This document shows positions 25,871 to 34,193 of a stretch of 45,847 bases of DNA, piece by piece. The position numbers and the translations under genes are program-made. Under the pieces are notes generated by a model that worked only from the letters and a program-made list of their open reading frames with translations, did not search any database and was not told the DNA's origin. Origin of the DNA: Prosthecobacter sp. (GTDB taxonomy: Bacteria > Verrucomicrobiota > Verrucomicrobiia > Verrucomicrobiales > Verrucomicrobiaceae); NCBI RefSeq assembly GCF_014879935.1, contig NZ_JACSRD010000278.1, forward strand, positions 1-45,847. Reading direction: 5' to 3'. How positions within the stretch are numbered: the stretch's first letter is position 1; each line of letters begins with the position of its first letter.

Positions 25871-26506
25871 ATGCGCCCATTCCTCGCTTTCCTCGCCTTC
25901 GCATCTCTCGTTTCCGCGGCTGAACCGGTTCACCTCACGCTCGCTGACTTCACCAACCTTCAGGGCGAGCCTGCCAGCGGCGGCTGGACGGCGGAAGGTG
26001 ACAACGGCATCCACCTCGCCGGCAAAGGCGGCGGCAATCTGATCTCCAAGAACGAATACACGAACTTCGAGCTCGAATGGGAGTGGAAACTCAATCCCAA
26101 GGGCAACAACGGCATCAAATACTGGGTCACGAAGATCGGCGGCAAGGAGTGGCTGGGCATCGAGTATCAAATGATCGACGACAGCGGCCATCCCGACGGC
26201 CTGCGCGGTGGTTCGCACACCACGGCCTCGATTTATGACATCAAAGGGCCGGTGGCAGGCAAGCTGGTGAAACCGGCGGGCGAATGGAACACCAGCAAGA
26301 TCGTCGTCCAGGACGGCAAGATCCAGCACTGGCTCAACGGAGCGCTCGCCAGCGAGGCGGACACCACCACGCCCGAGTGGAAGGAGATGATCGCGAAGAG
26401 CAAGTTCAAGAACAAGGAAGGCTTCGCTCCCGGGAAGGGCAGAATCATGCTGACCGAGCACGGTGACGAGACTTGGTTCCGCAACCTTAAGCTGACGGCG
26501 AAGTAA
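25871..26506 (+). CDS. DUF1080 (3-keto-disaccharide hydrolase-like) exported protein
   Basis: 211 aa from the ATG at 25871, which opens a short signal peptide (PFLAFLAFASLVSAA). In-frame ATGs at 25808 and 25814 would add about 20 residues and spoil the signal. The protein is a single DUF1080 concanavalin-like sandwich: FELEWEWKLNPKGNNGIKYW, GIEYQMIDDSGHPDG and a closing TWFRNLKL. The family is very common in Planctomycetes/Verrucomicrobia; some members hydrolyse 3-keto-glycosides. The stop TAA is followed at once by a paired hairpin element. Confidence 0.85.
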   Translation: MRPFLAFLAFASLVSAAEPVHLTLADFTNLQGEPASGGWTAEGDNGIHLAGKGGGNLISKNEYTNFELEWEWKLNPKGNNGIKYWVTKIGGKEWLGIEYQMIDDSGHPDGLRGGSHTTASIYDIKGPVAGKLVKPAGEWNTSKIVVQDGKIQHWLNGALASEADTTTPEWKEMIAKSKFKNKEGFAPGKGRIMLTEHGDETWFRNLKLTAK

Positions 26507-26567
26507 AGTAGCCCGGTTGCGCCGCAACCGGCACACTGAGCTTGCTGCGGCGCAACAAGCCTACTTT
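26504..26567. repeat. Paired inverted hairpin element between convergent genes
   Basis: CCGGTTGC-GCC-GCAACCGG (26513-26531, perfect 8-bp stem) and CTTGCTGC-GGC-GCAACAAG (26541-26559, one mismatch) have complementary loops and are inverted copies of one design. They are bracketed by AAAGTAGCC and GCCTACTTT, themselves an inverted repeat. The outer bases overlap the TAA of the DUF1080 gene and contain the TAG of the antiporter gene. It could terminate transcription in both directions. Confidence 0.7.
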
Positions 26568-28381
26568 TCCGCCTCCGTCCGGTCACGCTCGAAGAGCTGC
26601 GTCAGCTCGATGCGGCGTTCGCGCACGATGCTGGCATAGGCGTTATCATCGTCGTGGACGGGAATGAGCATGTGGAAGGTCTCCTCATCGTAGGCCTTCC
26701 ACTTCTTGGCGGCACGCTCCAGTTCCTCGCGTTGTTTGCCGAGCGCGCAGAGGGCCTTCACGCCGAGCTCGAGCGCACTGTGCATCTGCTCGTGCACGAT
26801 GTCCTCTACGTTCAGCCCCAGGCCGCGAAGCTCGAAGCGCTGGTCGTAATCATGAGCGCGAGCGAGGATGCGCACGTTCGGAAACTTCTCCCGGATCTCC
26901 GTGACGAGCTGCGCCACCTTGGCTCGATCCGCCAGCGAGATGATGAACATGCGCGCCTCGGCGATGCCCGCCGCGTGCAGCAGATCGAGCCGTGTGGCGT
27001 CTCCATAAAAGACCTTGAAGCCAAAGGTGCGCAGCATGTCCACATGATCGGGATCGCTCTCCAGCACGGTCACTTTGATGCCTTGTGACATCATGAAGCG
27101 GCCGACGAAGTTCCCAAAGCGGCCGAATCCCGCCATGATCACCGGCGCATGCTCATCAATGGCATCCGGCGCGCGTTCTTCCGCCACCACCGCCGTGTAG
27201 CGCGGGGCGATGACCTTTTCGTAGAGCACAAACAGCAGCGGCGTCACCGCCATCGACAGCGCCACGACTGCGACGAGCAGTTTCGCGGTCTCCGCATCGA
27301 GAATGCGCTGCTGGATGGCCATCGAGAGCAGCGCGAAGGCAAATTCACCGCCTTGGGCGAGTGCCAGTGATAGCAACCAGCGATGACTGCCACGAATCTT
27401 CAGCACAGTGGCGATCCCAAACATGATCGCGGCCTTCAGCACGATCAATCCGGCCACCAGCAGCGTGATGAGCGCCGGTCTGGCCACGATCACGCTGAAA
27501 TCAAGCGACGCACCGACCGCGAGGAAGAACAGGCCAAGCAGCAGGCCTTTGAACGGCTCCAGGTTGCTCTCCAGCTCATGACGATAATGGCTTCCCGCCA
27601 GCACCACACCCGCGACAAAAGCACCGAGAGCGGGTGAGAGCCCCACCTGCGTCATCAGCAGGGCCACGCCCACGATCAGCAGTAATGCAGCCGCCGTGAG
27701 GAGCTCACGCAATCCCGTTTTCGCCAGCACGGCAAAACCACGCGGCACAACAAACTGCCCCGCGATCACAATCAACACCACCGCGCTCAAAGTCACCAGC
27801 GGTTGCAGCCAATGCGGCAGTTGTTGCAGCCAGCCGTGATCCTCGACCTGCGCTCCGCTGGCGGACAGCAGCGGAAACACCGCGAGCATCGGAATGACGG
27901 AGATGTCCTGGAACAACAGCACGGCAAACGAGTCGCTGCCCGCGTCGGTGCGCATCAGCGCCTTCTCCTGGAGGGTCTGCAGCACAATGGCCGTGGATGA
28001 CAGGGCCAGAATCATGCCTGCGGCGATGGCGGGTTTGAACGCCAGACCGCAAAGCATCGCGACGGTCATCACCGCCAGGGCCGTGAAAACCACCTGAGCA
28101 CCACCGAGGCCGAAAATCGGCCCGCGCATGCGCCACAGACGTGCGGGTTCCAGTTCGAGGCCAATCATGAAAAGCATGATGACGACGCCGAACTCGGCGA
28201 AGTGCATCGCTTCCTCGCCCTGGCTGCCACCGACCCATCCCAGCGCGAACGGACCGATCACGGCACCGCCGATCAAATAGCCGAGCACGGACCCGAGGCC
28301 CAGTCGATGCGCCACTGGCACCATCAGCACCGCCGTGGCGAGGTAGATGAACGCGGAGAGGAAGAAATGAGGATCGTGCAT
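26561..28381 (-). CDS. CPA2 monovalent cation:proton antiporter, Kef type
   Basis: 606 aa from the ATG at 28381 (HDPHFFLSAFIYLATAVLMV opens the first membrane helix). About 12 membrane segments occupy residues 1-385, with the GLGSVLGYLIGG, FALGWVGG and MLFMIGLELEP blocks typical of KefB/KefC. A cytoplasmic RCK_N/TrkA-N domain (about 410-525) follows: IMAGFGRFGNFVGRF is the nucleotide-binding Rossmann loop and VFYGDATRLDLL the next block. A charged tail ends the protein. It probably exchanges K+ for H+ under nucleotide or thiol control at the inner membrane. Its TAG stop is part of the paired hairpin element. Confidence 0.88.
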   Translation of the reverse strand: MHDPHFFLSAFIYLATAVLMVPVAHRLGLGSVLGYLIGGAVIGPFALGWVGGSQGEEAMHFAEFGVVIMLFMIGLELEPARLWRMRGPIFGLGGAQVVFTALAVMTVAMLCGLAFKPAIAAGMILALSSTAIVLQTLQEKALMRTDAGSDSFAVLLFQDISVIPMLAVFPLLSASGAQVEDHGWLQQLPHWLQPLVTLSAVVLIVIAGQFVVPRGFAVLAKTGLRELLTAAALLLIVGVALLMTQVGLSPALGAFVAGVVLAGSHYRHELESNLEPFKGLLLGLFFLAVGASLDFSVIVARPALITLLVAGLIVLKAAIMFGIATVLKIRGSHRWLLSLALAQGGEFAFALLSMAIQQRILDAETAKLLVAVVALSMAVTPLLFVLYEKVIAPRYTAVVAEERAPDAIDEHAPVIMAGFGRFGNFVGRFMMSQGIKVTVLESDPDHVDMLRTFGFKVFYGDATRLDLLHAAGIAEARMFIISLADRAKVAQLVTEIREKFPNVRILARAHDYDQRFELRGLGLNVEDIVHEQMHSALELGVKALCALGKQREELERAAKKWKAYDEETFHMLIPVHDDDNAYASIVRERRIELTQLFERDRTEAEK

Positions 28382-28440
28382 GCGCGGGTGGGCGATGTAG
28401 GCGCAGAAGCATTCGTCACGCCAAGAAAGAATCGGGAGTC

Positions 28441-29316
28441 TCACCTTCCCCTTGCCATCCAAACGCCTGTCACTGCCACGGCCATGCCGATGAGCGACAA
28501 ACCGGTCAGCGTCTCGCCAAAAATGCCCCAGGCCATCAGCGCCGTCACGGCAGGCACGGTGTAAAACAGGCTCGCCACATTCACCGCCGTGCCACTGCGG
28601 ATCAGGTGATTCAACAAGCTGATCGCGCCGATGGAAAGCACCAGCGCCACCCAAAGCAGGGCAAACACAAACTGCCCGCTCCACTCCACATGCATCGTCT
28701 CGGTCGTGAAGGCGAGCAGTGCCGTCACCACCAGGCTGGCCCCGTATTGCACCACCGTGCTGGTGCGCAGGTCAAAACGCGGACAGTGCCTTTTCTGCCA
28801 CATCGTGCCTGCGGTGATGCCGATCAGCGACAGGAGCGCGGGAATCGTCATGGCAAAGGTGAGCCCGCTGCCGGTCTTGTGCGCCACCACCAGGGCCGTG
28901 CCGACGAATCCGAGCACCAAACCCAGCCACTGACGCGGCAGCACCTTCTCTCCCAACGCCACTCCGGCGAACGCCGCCGTGAACAGCGGCTGCATCGAGA
29001 CGATCAGGCTCAGGATTCCCGCCGGAAGCCCCAGCCGCAGCGACCAGACGCATCCACTCAGATAAAGCGCATGAATCAGCAGGCCTGCGAAAGCCACATG
29101 CATGGTCTGCACACGGCCCTGCGGCCACGGTGCACGCGTCAGGAGTGCGATCGGCGTCAAAATCGCGAGCACGATGCAGTAGCGCAGCGTCAGGAAGGTG
29201 AACGGCTCCGCATACGGCACGCCGAGCTTGGATCCGATGAAGCCGCTGCTCCACAACAACACGAAGAGCCACGGAATGGCCGCGCTCCAGCGTGAAACGG
29301 GCAGCCGGTCACTCAT
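28441..29316 (-). CDS. EamA/DMT-superfamily transporter
   Basis: 291 aa, hydrophobic throughout, with about 10 membrane segments arranged as two EamA repeats. The start IPWLFVLLWSSGFIGSKLGVPYAEPFTFLTLRY (core WSSGFIGSKLG) is characteristic of RhaT/EamA-type permeases. Such proteins usually export metabolites or amino acids; the substrate cannot be read from sequence. It lies 59 bp upstream of the antiporter gene and 52 bp downstream of a thioesterase gene, on the same strand. Confidence 0.85.
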   Translation of the reverse strand: MSDRLPVSRWSAAIPWLFVLLWSSGFIGSKLGVPYAEPFTFLTLRYCIVLAILTPIALLTRAPWPQGRVQTMHVAFAGLLIHALYLSGCVWSLRLGLPAGILSLIVSMQPLFTAAFAGVALGEKVLPRQWLGLVLGFVGTALVVAHKTGSGLTFAMTIPALLSLIGITAGTMWQKRHCPRFDLRTSTVVQYGASLVVTALLAFTTETMHVEWSGQFVFALLWVALVLSIGAISLLNHLIRSGTAVNVASLFYTVPAVTALMAWGIFGETLTGLSLIGMAVAVTGVWMARGR

Positions 29317-29368
29317 GGTGAGCCGGTGGCTTGCGTTTCATGGTGGTGCGCGTGGGTCAGCATGATCT

Positions 29369-29827
29369 TCAGCGCATCGCCACAAAGGTTCCCTCGAACT
29401 CCACGCAGACTTTTCCATCCTCCTCGATGGTGACCGGCAGCGACAGACGGGCGCGGCCGGTTTCGTTGAACTGACGACGGAAAACCTCCATCACTGCGTC
29501 ATCAGGCCGTGAACAGGCCGCTCTCAAGGTGCCGCGCACCGGATGGCGGTAGCGAATGTGGCTGTCACGCACGACGACATGCGCTTCCCGGTCGCCAAGC
29601 ATCAGCCAGAGCAGGCTGTAACCCGCGAGCGTCGCCAAAGCGCTGAGGCTGCCGCCGAATGCGGTCCCCAGGTGGTTGTGATTGGGTTCCAACGGTGCTT
29701 GCAGGACCAGCCGGGCACCATTCCAGCTCTCCACAGTCACGCCCATGGCATGCGTCAGCGGAATCTGCTCATGCAGATAGGCCTCGGTCTCGCGCAGGAG
29801 CCGCTCGTTGGCCGTTACGTCATTCAT
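29369..29827 (-). CDS. Hotdog-fold thioesterase domain protein (YiiD C-terminal type)
   Basis: 152 aa from the ATG at 29827. The sequence HNHLGTAFGGSLSALATLAGYSLLWLML (core HLGTAFGGSLSALA) is the helix-turn of a hotdog thioesterase resembling the C-terminal domain of E. coli YiiD (PF09500); YRHPVRGTLRAAC and VCVEFEGTFVAM are later strands. Probably hydrolyses an acyl-CoA or related thioester. It overlaps the rpiB stop by 8 bp, so it is probably translated together with rpiB, though no metabolic link is evident. An upstream ATG at 29887 was rejected because the extra residues have no family counterpart. Confidence 0.78.
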   Translation of the reverse strand: MNDVTANERLLRETEAYLHEQIPLTHAMGVTVESWNGARLVLQAPLEPNHNHLGTAFGGSLSALATLAGYSLLWLMLGDREAHVVVRDSHIRYRHPVRGTLRAACSRPDDAVMEVFRRQFNETGRARLSLPVTIEEDGKVCVEFEGTFVAMR

Positions 29828-30248
29828 CGAGCTGCTGGATGCGCGAAAAGTGACGGCCGCCTTCAAACGGCGTGGTGAGAAACACATCGACGATCTGCAA
29901 CGCGGTCTGCAGATCCATCATGCGCTCGCCGAGCGAGAGCACGTTCGCGTCATTGTGCTGCCGTGTGAGCCGTGCGGACTCCAGATTCCAGCACAGGCCG
30001 CAGCGAATGCCACGTACACGATTGGCCGTCATCGCCTCGCCGTTGCCGGAACCGCCGAGAACGATGCCGCGTTCGAATGTGCCGGCAGCCACCGCCTCGG
30101 CGACGGGCCGGATGAACTTCGGATAATCCACGGCCGCCTCCGAGTGCGTGCCAAAGTCCTCCACCTCGTGTCCAGCCTCGCGCAGATGCTGGACAATGGC
30201 CTGCTTGTAGCGAAAGCCGGCGTGATCGGAACCGATGGCGATTTTCAT
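29820..30248 (-). CDS. rpiB: Ribose-5-phosphate isomerase B
   Basis: 142 aa RpiB/LacAB-fold enzyme interconverting ribose-5-phosphate and ribulose-5-phosphate in the pentose phosphate pathway. MKIAIGSDHAGF is the family start. The active-site loop reads LGGSGNGEAMTANRVRG: the catalytic Cys of the E. coli-type enzyme (CGTG) is absent and a Glu (Glu71) is in the position that serves as base in mycobacterial RpiB (SGNGE). It is therefore of the actinobacterial-like subclass. It precedes the thioesterase with an 8-bp overlap and follows the nitroreductase by 14 bp. Confidence 0.9.
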   Translation of the reverse strand: MKIAIGSDHAGFRYKQAIVQHLREAGHEVEDFGTHSEAAVDYPKFIRPVAEAVAAGTFERGIVLGGSGNGEAMTANRVRGIRCGLCWNLESARLTRQHNDANVLSLGERMMDLQTALQIVDVFLTTPFEGGRHFSRIQQLDE

Positions 30249-30262
30249 GCGCAGAATGGTGG

Positions 30263-30865
30263 TCAGAACGTGTTTTGAACGATCACCTCGTCATGAGGAA
30301 GTTGGCCCGGCTTTGGCCACGCGGGTTGCGTGCCTTTGCCAACGGCGATCATGAAGGAAATGACGTGATCTTCTGGCAGTTTGATGATTTTCGCGACGGC
30401 ATCGAAGTCGAAGCCATCCATCGGGCACGAGTCATACCCGAGGGCCTTCGCGGCGAGCATGATCGTCATGCCAGCCATGCCGCAGGAGCGCATGCATTCG
30501 TCGCGCTGCACCTGTTCGCGGCCGGCGTAATACTGGCCGATGGCGGGGACGAGGAAGTCCTGCACGGGCTGCGGCGCGTCTTTCCAATAACGGGCGGCAT
30601 CTTTCTTCCATGCGTCCTTGTCGGCGCACAGCACGATGAGCAGCGAGGCGTCGGTCACCTGCGCCTGGTTCCAGGCGACGGCCCGGATCTGCTTCCGCAC
30701 TTCAGGATCGCTCACTAGGACGAAACGCCAGTGCTGGATGTTGAAGGCGGTGGGGGCCTGCAACGCCGCGGTGAGCAGCGTTTTGACCTCGTCTTCCGTC
30801 ATGCGGTGGGCTGGATCGTAGTGTTTGATGGCGCGGCGGGCGTGGATGGCATCGAGGATGTTCAT
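30263..30865 (-). CDS. Nitroreductase-family flavoprotein
   Basis: 200 aa. ILDAIHARRAIKHYDP is the FMN-phosphate-binding start (RRA.k.Y), TAFNIQHWRFVLVSD the next flavin block, and GYDSCPMDGFD the later one, as in NfsB/YfkO-type enzymes. It should bind FMN as a dimer and reduce nitro compounds, quinones or similar acceptors with NAD(P)H. It leads a probable operon with rpiB (14 bp gap) and the thioesterase. Confidence 0.88.
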   Translation of the reverse strand: MNILDAIHARRAIKHYDPAHRMTEDEVKTLLTAALQAPTAFNIQHWRFVLVSDPEVRKQIRAVAWNQAQVTDASLLIVLCADKDAWKKDAARYWKDAPQPVQDFLVPAIGQYYAGREQVQRDECMRSCGMAGMTIMLAAKALGYDSCPMDGFDFDAVAKIIKLPEDHVISFMIAVGKGTQPAWPKPGQLPHDEVIVQNTF

Positions 30866-30948
30866 GGAGTTCTCGGGAGGAGGAAAGGGAAGAACTCTTG
30901 CTGCGCTTGGGGCGGCAAATCAACCGCGTCGGAGGAATTCATGCGCAT

Positions 30949-32508
30949 TCACAGCTTCAGAATGCGGCGGACTTCCGCGATGGCCTCCGGATGGCGGAAC
31001 ACGCGGTGTCGGGACGGGACAACGAGTTCCGAGTCAGCACCTTCGAGATGACTGCTGCTGTAAGGCACGAAGCCGTCGCTGCTTTCGTCCAGAGGCCCCG
31101 GCCGTCCCCGGTTTCCGATGATGCTGTGGACGTGCACACGGTGCGCGTAAGGGAGCTCCGCCAGCAGCCGCAGCGTAGGCTGCCGGGGCGAGAGCGAGCT
31201 GACGCTGTCGAGCTTTCCTGCGGCCAGTCCGGTGTATTCCGGCGTGAAGGCGTCCGGATTGGCCGTGGCCACCCGCCGATAGAACTGCTGAAACGCGCGT
31301 GGTGGCTGCGTGAGCACGCTGCCGAGCCGTCCGATGAGGGTGTCGGCATACTCGCTGCCACGATGGGGCGTGGCGATGAAGATGATGCGGTGGATCGTCG
31401 GATCGGCATGCCATTCAAAGGCGTCCTTCAGCATCGACCGGTCCTCGGTGGAGAGCTTCAACTCATCCGCAGTGACCGTGAAGGTGGCCTTCCAGAACGC
31501 CTCGCCCGGCTCCATCGCCAGCGCCTTTCCCACCAGCCCGCCCATGCTGTGCGTGACGAGCGTGGTGTGGCGCATCGCGGGATCATCACGCTCTGGATCG
31601 AGAAGCCGTCGCACCGCGGCGAGCTGCCTGCGCAACACCGAGGACGAATACAGCGACGGAGCGGACGTGTTGTAGAGGAAATGCCAGATCTGGTAGCGGT
31701 TGCGGATGCGATCATCGGCCCACAGCTCGTTGCTCAGCTTTGCCCAGGCCAGAGGTGACGAAAGCAGCCCGTGAATCATGATGAGCGGCTCCTTCCGCCG
31801 GTCATAAGGCTCCATCAGGTAGAGCTGGGGAGTTCGCTTTGGCAGCGGCGTCACCATGTCCAGGACCCGGAGCTGGTTGAGCTTGCCAGACTTCGAGAGA
31901 GTGGCCGCCCAGGGCAGGGAGAAATCGGCCGCCAGCGGCTGCCGGCGGCCGTTGTGAACCACACTGTCATGCACCAACGGACAAAGAAGATCGATGTGCA
32001 CCTCCTGGACGCCTGCCTTGGCCTTTCCCGGCTTTAATAGCGCAGTGAGCGGGCGTGCGATGGTCTCAGGCGGATAGTAGGCCTCGATCGGGTCGCGTTC
32101 ACGGTTCTCACGGATCGCCACCAGCGGCACACCCGCGCCACGCCGGACATGATGCGGGATCTTGAGCACTTCGTAATCGGCCGCGGGGCTGATCTTGTCA
32201 AAATAGGCCGGTGAATAGGCCCCCTGGCCGGTTTTGGAGAAAACGACGTGAAACACAGGTCCCCGGCTGTCAGCCTCCCCTCGCACGATGCCTTCAGCCC
32301 CGAGATCGGATTTCCTCCATCGTTCGATGAAATGCCCCAGAGCCACCTTGGCGGCATTCGTTCCTTCATTTGCCAGCGCTGCCTGCATCCACTCATGGAG
32401 CGACGCCTTTTCCGGCTCCACGACACGCGTGATCTTCGCGGGTGCGATGGCGCAGCCTGAAGACAGGAGCAGCCAGCCGCTGATCAGCAGGACACGTGTG
32501 GGACTCAT
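30949..32508 (-). CDS. Lipase-like alpha/beta hydrolase, lipoprotein
   Basis: 519 aa from the ATG at 32508. The N-terminus is a lipoprotein signal with lipobox LSSGC. The nucleophile elbow is VTHSMGGLVG (Ser321), preceded by PLIMIHGLLSSPLAW with the oxyanion HG. The C-terminus holds IIGNRGRPGPLDESSDGFVPYSS and the His in SRHRVFRHPEAIAEV. The N-terminal 220 residues are of a type I do not recognise. Likely a membrane-anchored esterase/lipase acting in the periplasm. Confidence 0.8.
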   Translation of the reverse strand: MSPTRVLLISGWLLLSSGCAIAPAKITRVVEPEKASLHEWMQAALANEGTNAAKVALGHFIERWRKSDLGAEGIVRGEADSRGPVFHVVFSKTGQGAYSPAYFDKISPAADYEVLKIPHHVRRGAGVPLVAIRENRERDPIEAYYPPETIARPLTALLKPGKAKAGVQEVHIDLLCPLVHDSVVHNGRRQPLAADFSLPWAATLSKSGKLNQLRVLDMVTPLPKRTPQLYLMEPYDRRKEPLIMIHGLLSSPLAWAKLSNELWADDRIRNRYQIWHFLYNTSAPSLYSSSVLRRQLAAVRRLLDPERDDPAMRHTTLVTHSMGGLVGKALAMEPGEAFWKATFTVTADELKLSTEDRSMLKDAFEWHADPTIHRIIFIATPHRGSEYADTLIGRLGSVLTQPPRAFQQFYRRVATANPDAFTPEYTGLAAGKLDSVSSLSPRQPTLRLLAELPYAHRVHVHSIIGNRGRPGPLDESSDGFVPYSSSHLEGADSELVVPSRHRVFRHPEAIAEVRRILKL

Positions 32509-32531
32509 GATGGAAAGGGGAATAACACCCC

Positions 32532-33038
32532 TTACGCATCGCATTCGCCATCGGGAGTGGACGCCGCCAACAGCGCGTCCAAATCGAGAGGTTCCGTCGT
32601 CATCTTGAGTTCACCGTTTGCATCGCGCGGCCAATCGGCGGGATCGCGGTCCACGTAGAGTTCGAGGCCGTTGCCGTCGGGGTCTTGGAGGTAGAGGGCT
32701 TCGCTGACGCCGTGATCGGCGGCACCTTCGAGGGGGATCTTGTGCTCAATGAGGCGTCGCAAGGCATCGGCGAGCGATTGGCGATCCGGGTAGAGGATGG
32801 CGACGTGATAGAGGCCGGTGGTGCCGCGGGGCGGAGGCTTGCCGCCGCGGCTTTCCCAGGTGTTGAGGCCGATGTGATGATGGTAGCCGCCGGCGGAGAC
32901 GAAGGCCGCGCCGGGTCCGTAGCGCTGCGTGAGCTGAAAGCCGAGCACGCCGCAGTAAAAGGCGAGCGAGCGCTCGAGATCGGCCACCTTCAGGTGAACG
33001 TGGCCGATGCGGACGCCGGGATGGATCGGTGCGTTCAT
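32532..33038 (-). CDS. VOC-superfamily (glyoxalase/dioxygenase-like) protein
   Basis: 168 aa from the ATG at 33038. The vicinal-oxygen-chelate fold shows IGHVHLKVADLERSLAFYCGVLGF (core HVHLKVADLERSLAFY) with a metal His, GLYHVAILYPDR with the second His, and the C-terminal Glu in DPDGNGLELYVDR. It resembles CatE-type extradiol dioxygenases, so a ring-cleaving or glyoxalase role is possible. Its start overlaps the stop of the Old Yellow Enzyme gene by 4 bp; the pairing suggests detoxification of electrophiles (inference). Confidence 0.83.
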   Translation of the reverse strand: MNAPIHPGVRIGHVHLKVADLERSLAFYCGVLGFQLTQRYGPGAAFVSAGGYHHHIGLNTWESRGGKPPPRGTTGLYHVAILYPDRQSLADALRRLIEHKIPLEGAADHGVSEALYLQDPDGNGLELYVDRDPADWPRDANGELKMTTEPLDLDALLAASTPDGECDA

Positions 33039-34099
33039 GACATCGCGGGATAGTCCGTGTAGCCCTCGGGGCCGGGGGAGTAGAACTTCGCGGGGTTCGG
33101 AGCATTGAGCGGGGCCTTCGCGGCGATGCGGGCGGGCAGATCGGGATTGGCGAGGAAGCTGGTGCCAAAGGCGACGGCGTCGAGCTTGCCTTCGCTGATG
33201 GCTTGTTCGGCCTCGTCGGCGGTGTAGCCCATGTTGCTGATGAGCACGCCTTTGAAATGCTGTCGCGCAGGCGTGAGGACATCGCCTTGCTGCGCTTGGA
33301 AGAAGTCGCTGCGCATGACATGCAGGTAGGCGATGCCGCGCGTGCTGCACTGCTGCGCGATGTAAGTGGTGATGGCGACGGGATCGCTGTCGATCATGCT
33401 GTTGTAGCTGTTCAGCGGCGAGATGCGCAAGCCGACGCGATCCGCGCCCCAGACGCAGATGGCGGCATCGAGCACTTCGAGCATCAAACGGGCGCGATTT
33501 TCGATGGAGCCGCCGTAGGGGCCGCTGCGCTTGTTCGCGCCATCGCGGAGGAATTCGTCGAGCAGGTAGCCATTGGCTCCGTGGACCTCGACACCGTCAA
33601 AACCGGCCGCTTTGGCGTTCTCGGCAGCTTTTTTGAATCCGGCGACAATGCCGGGGATCTCGTCGTCGCGGAGTTCACGAGGCGTGACGTAGGGTTTCTT
33701 GCCTTCGGGCGTGTGGACTTCATCGCCGGTGATCGGAATGGCGCTGGGAGCCACAGGTTGGGCTCCGCCATTGAGCAACGGATGGCAGGCACGACCACCA
33801 TGCCAGAGCTGGAGCACGATCTGGCCGCCTTTCGCATGCACGGCATCGGTGACGGCTTTCCAGCCATTGATTTGAGCATCGGAGTAGATGCCGGGCTCCA
33901 TCCAGAAGGACGAATTGCCCTCCATGACCATCGTGGCTTCGGCGATGATCAAACCGGCGCTGGCTCGCTGCGCGTAGTATTCGGCCATGAGCGGCGTGGG
34001 ATTGTGATCGGCATCCGCACGGCAACGCGTGAGCGGGGCCATGAGGACGCGGTTGGGGAGTTGCAGAGCGCCGGCGGTGAGTGGGGAGAGGAGTTTCAT
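33035..34099 (-). CDS. Old Yellow Enzyme-family NADH:flavin oxidoreductase (NemA-like)
   Basis: 354 aa from the ATG at 34099. TIM-barrel flavoprotein: LPNRVLMAPLTRCRAD at the N-terminus, LQLWHGGRACHP, the catalytic GVEVHGANGYLLDEFLRDGANKRSGPYGGSIENRARL block (core VEVHGANGYLLDEFL), and a C-terminal FMN-phosphate loop in AFGTSFLANPDLPAR. It reduces activated C=C bonds or nitro groups using NAD(P)H. It is coupled to the VOC gene by a 4-bp overlap. Its leader carries ACTCCA-type repeats similar to those before the DoxX-like gene. Confidence 0.92.
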   Translation of the reverse strand: MKLLSPLTAGALQLPNRVLMAPLTRCRADADHNPTPLMAEYYAQRASAGLIIAEATMVMEGNSSFWMEPGIYSDAQINGWKAVTDAVHAKGGQIVLQLWHGGRACHPLLNGGAQPVAPSAIPITGDEVHTPEGKKPYVTPRELRDDEIPGIVAGFKKAAENAKAAGFDGVEVHGANGYLLDEFLRDGANKRSGPYGGSIENRARLMLEVLDAAICVWGADRVGLRISPLNSYNSMIDSDPVAITTYIAQQCSTRGIAYLHVMRSDFFQAQQGDVLTPARQHFKGVLISNMGYTADEAEQAISEGKLDAVAFGTSFLANPDLPARIAAKAPLNAPNPAKFYSPGPEGYTDYPAMS

Positions 34100-34120
34100 G
34101 GAGTGGTGGAGTTTTGGAGT
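34100..34120 (-). repeat. ACTCCA-repeat leader directly before the OYE start codon
   Basis: On the minus strand three ACTCC(A) units lie directly before ATGAAACTC. A similar tract stands before the DoxX-like gene. No Shine-Dalgarno sequence is visible. Confidence 0.4.
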
Positions 34121-34140
34121 GATGATTGGGGAAAGAGTGG

Positions 34141-34193
34141 AACAGGCACTCTTGCCTGTTTTTGATGGGGCACAGACAGGAGTGTCTGTGTCA
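34141..34193. repeat. Paired inverted hairpin element at the rhodanese-YceI stop
   Basis: AACAGGCA-CTCT-TGCCTGTT (34141-34160) and CACAGACA-GGAG-TGTCTGTG (34171-34190) are perfect 8-bp stems with 4-nt loops. The reverse complement of the second resembles the first, with paired stem changes. The second stem directly abuts the TGA stop (34191-34193, minus strand) of the rhodanese-YceI gene. Confidence 0.65.
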
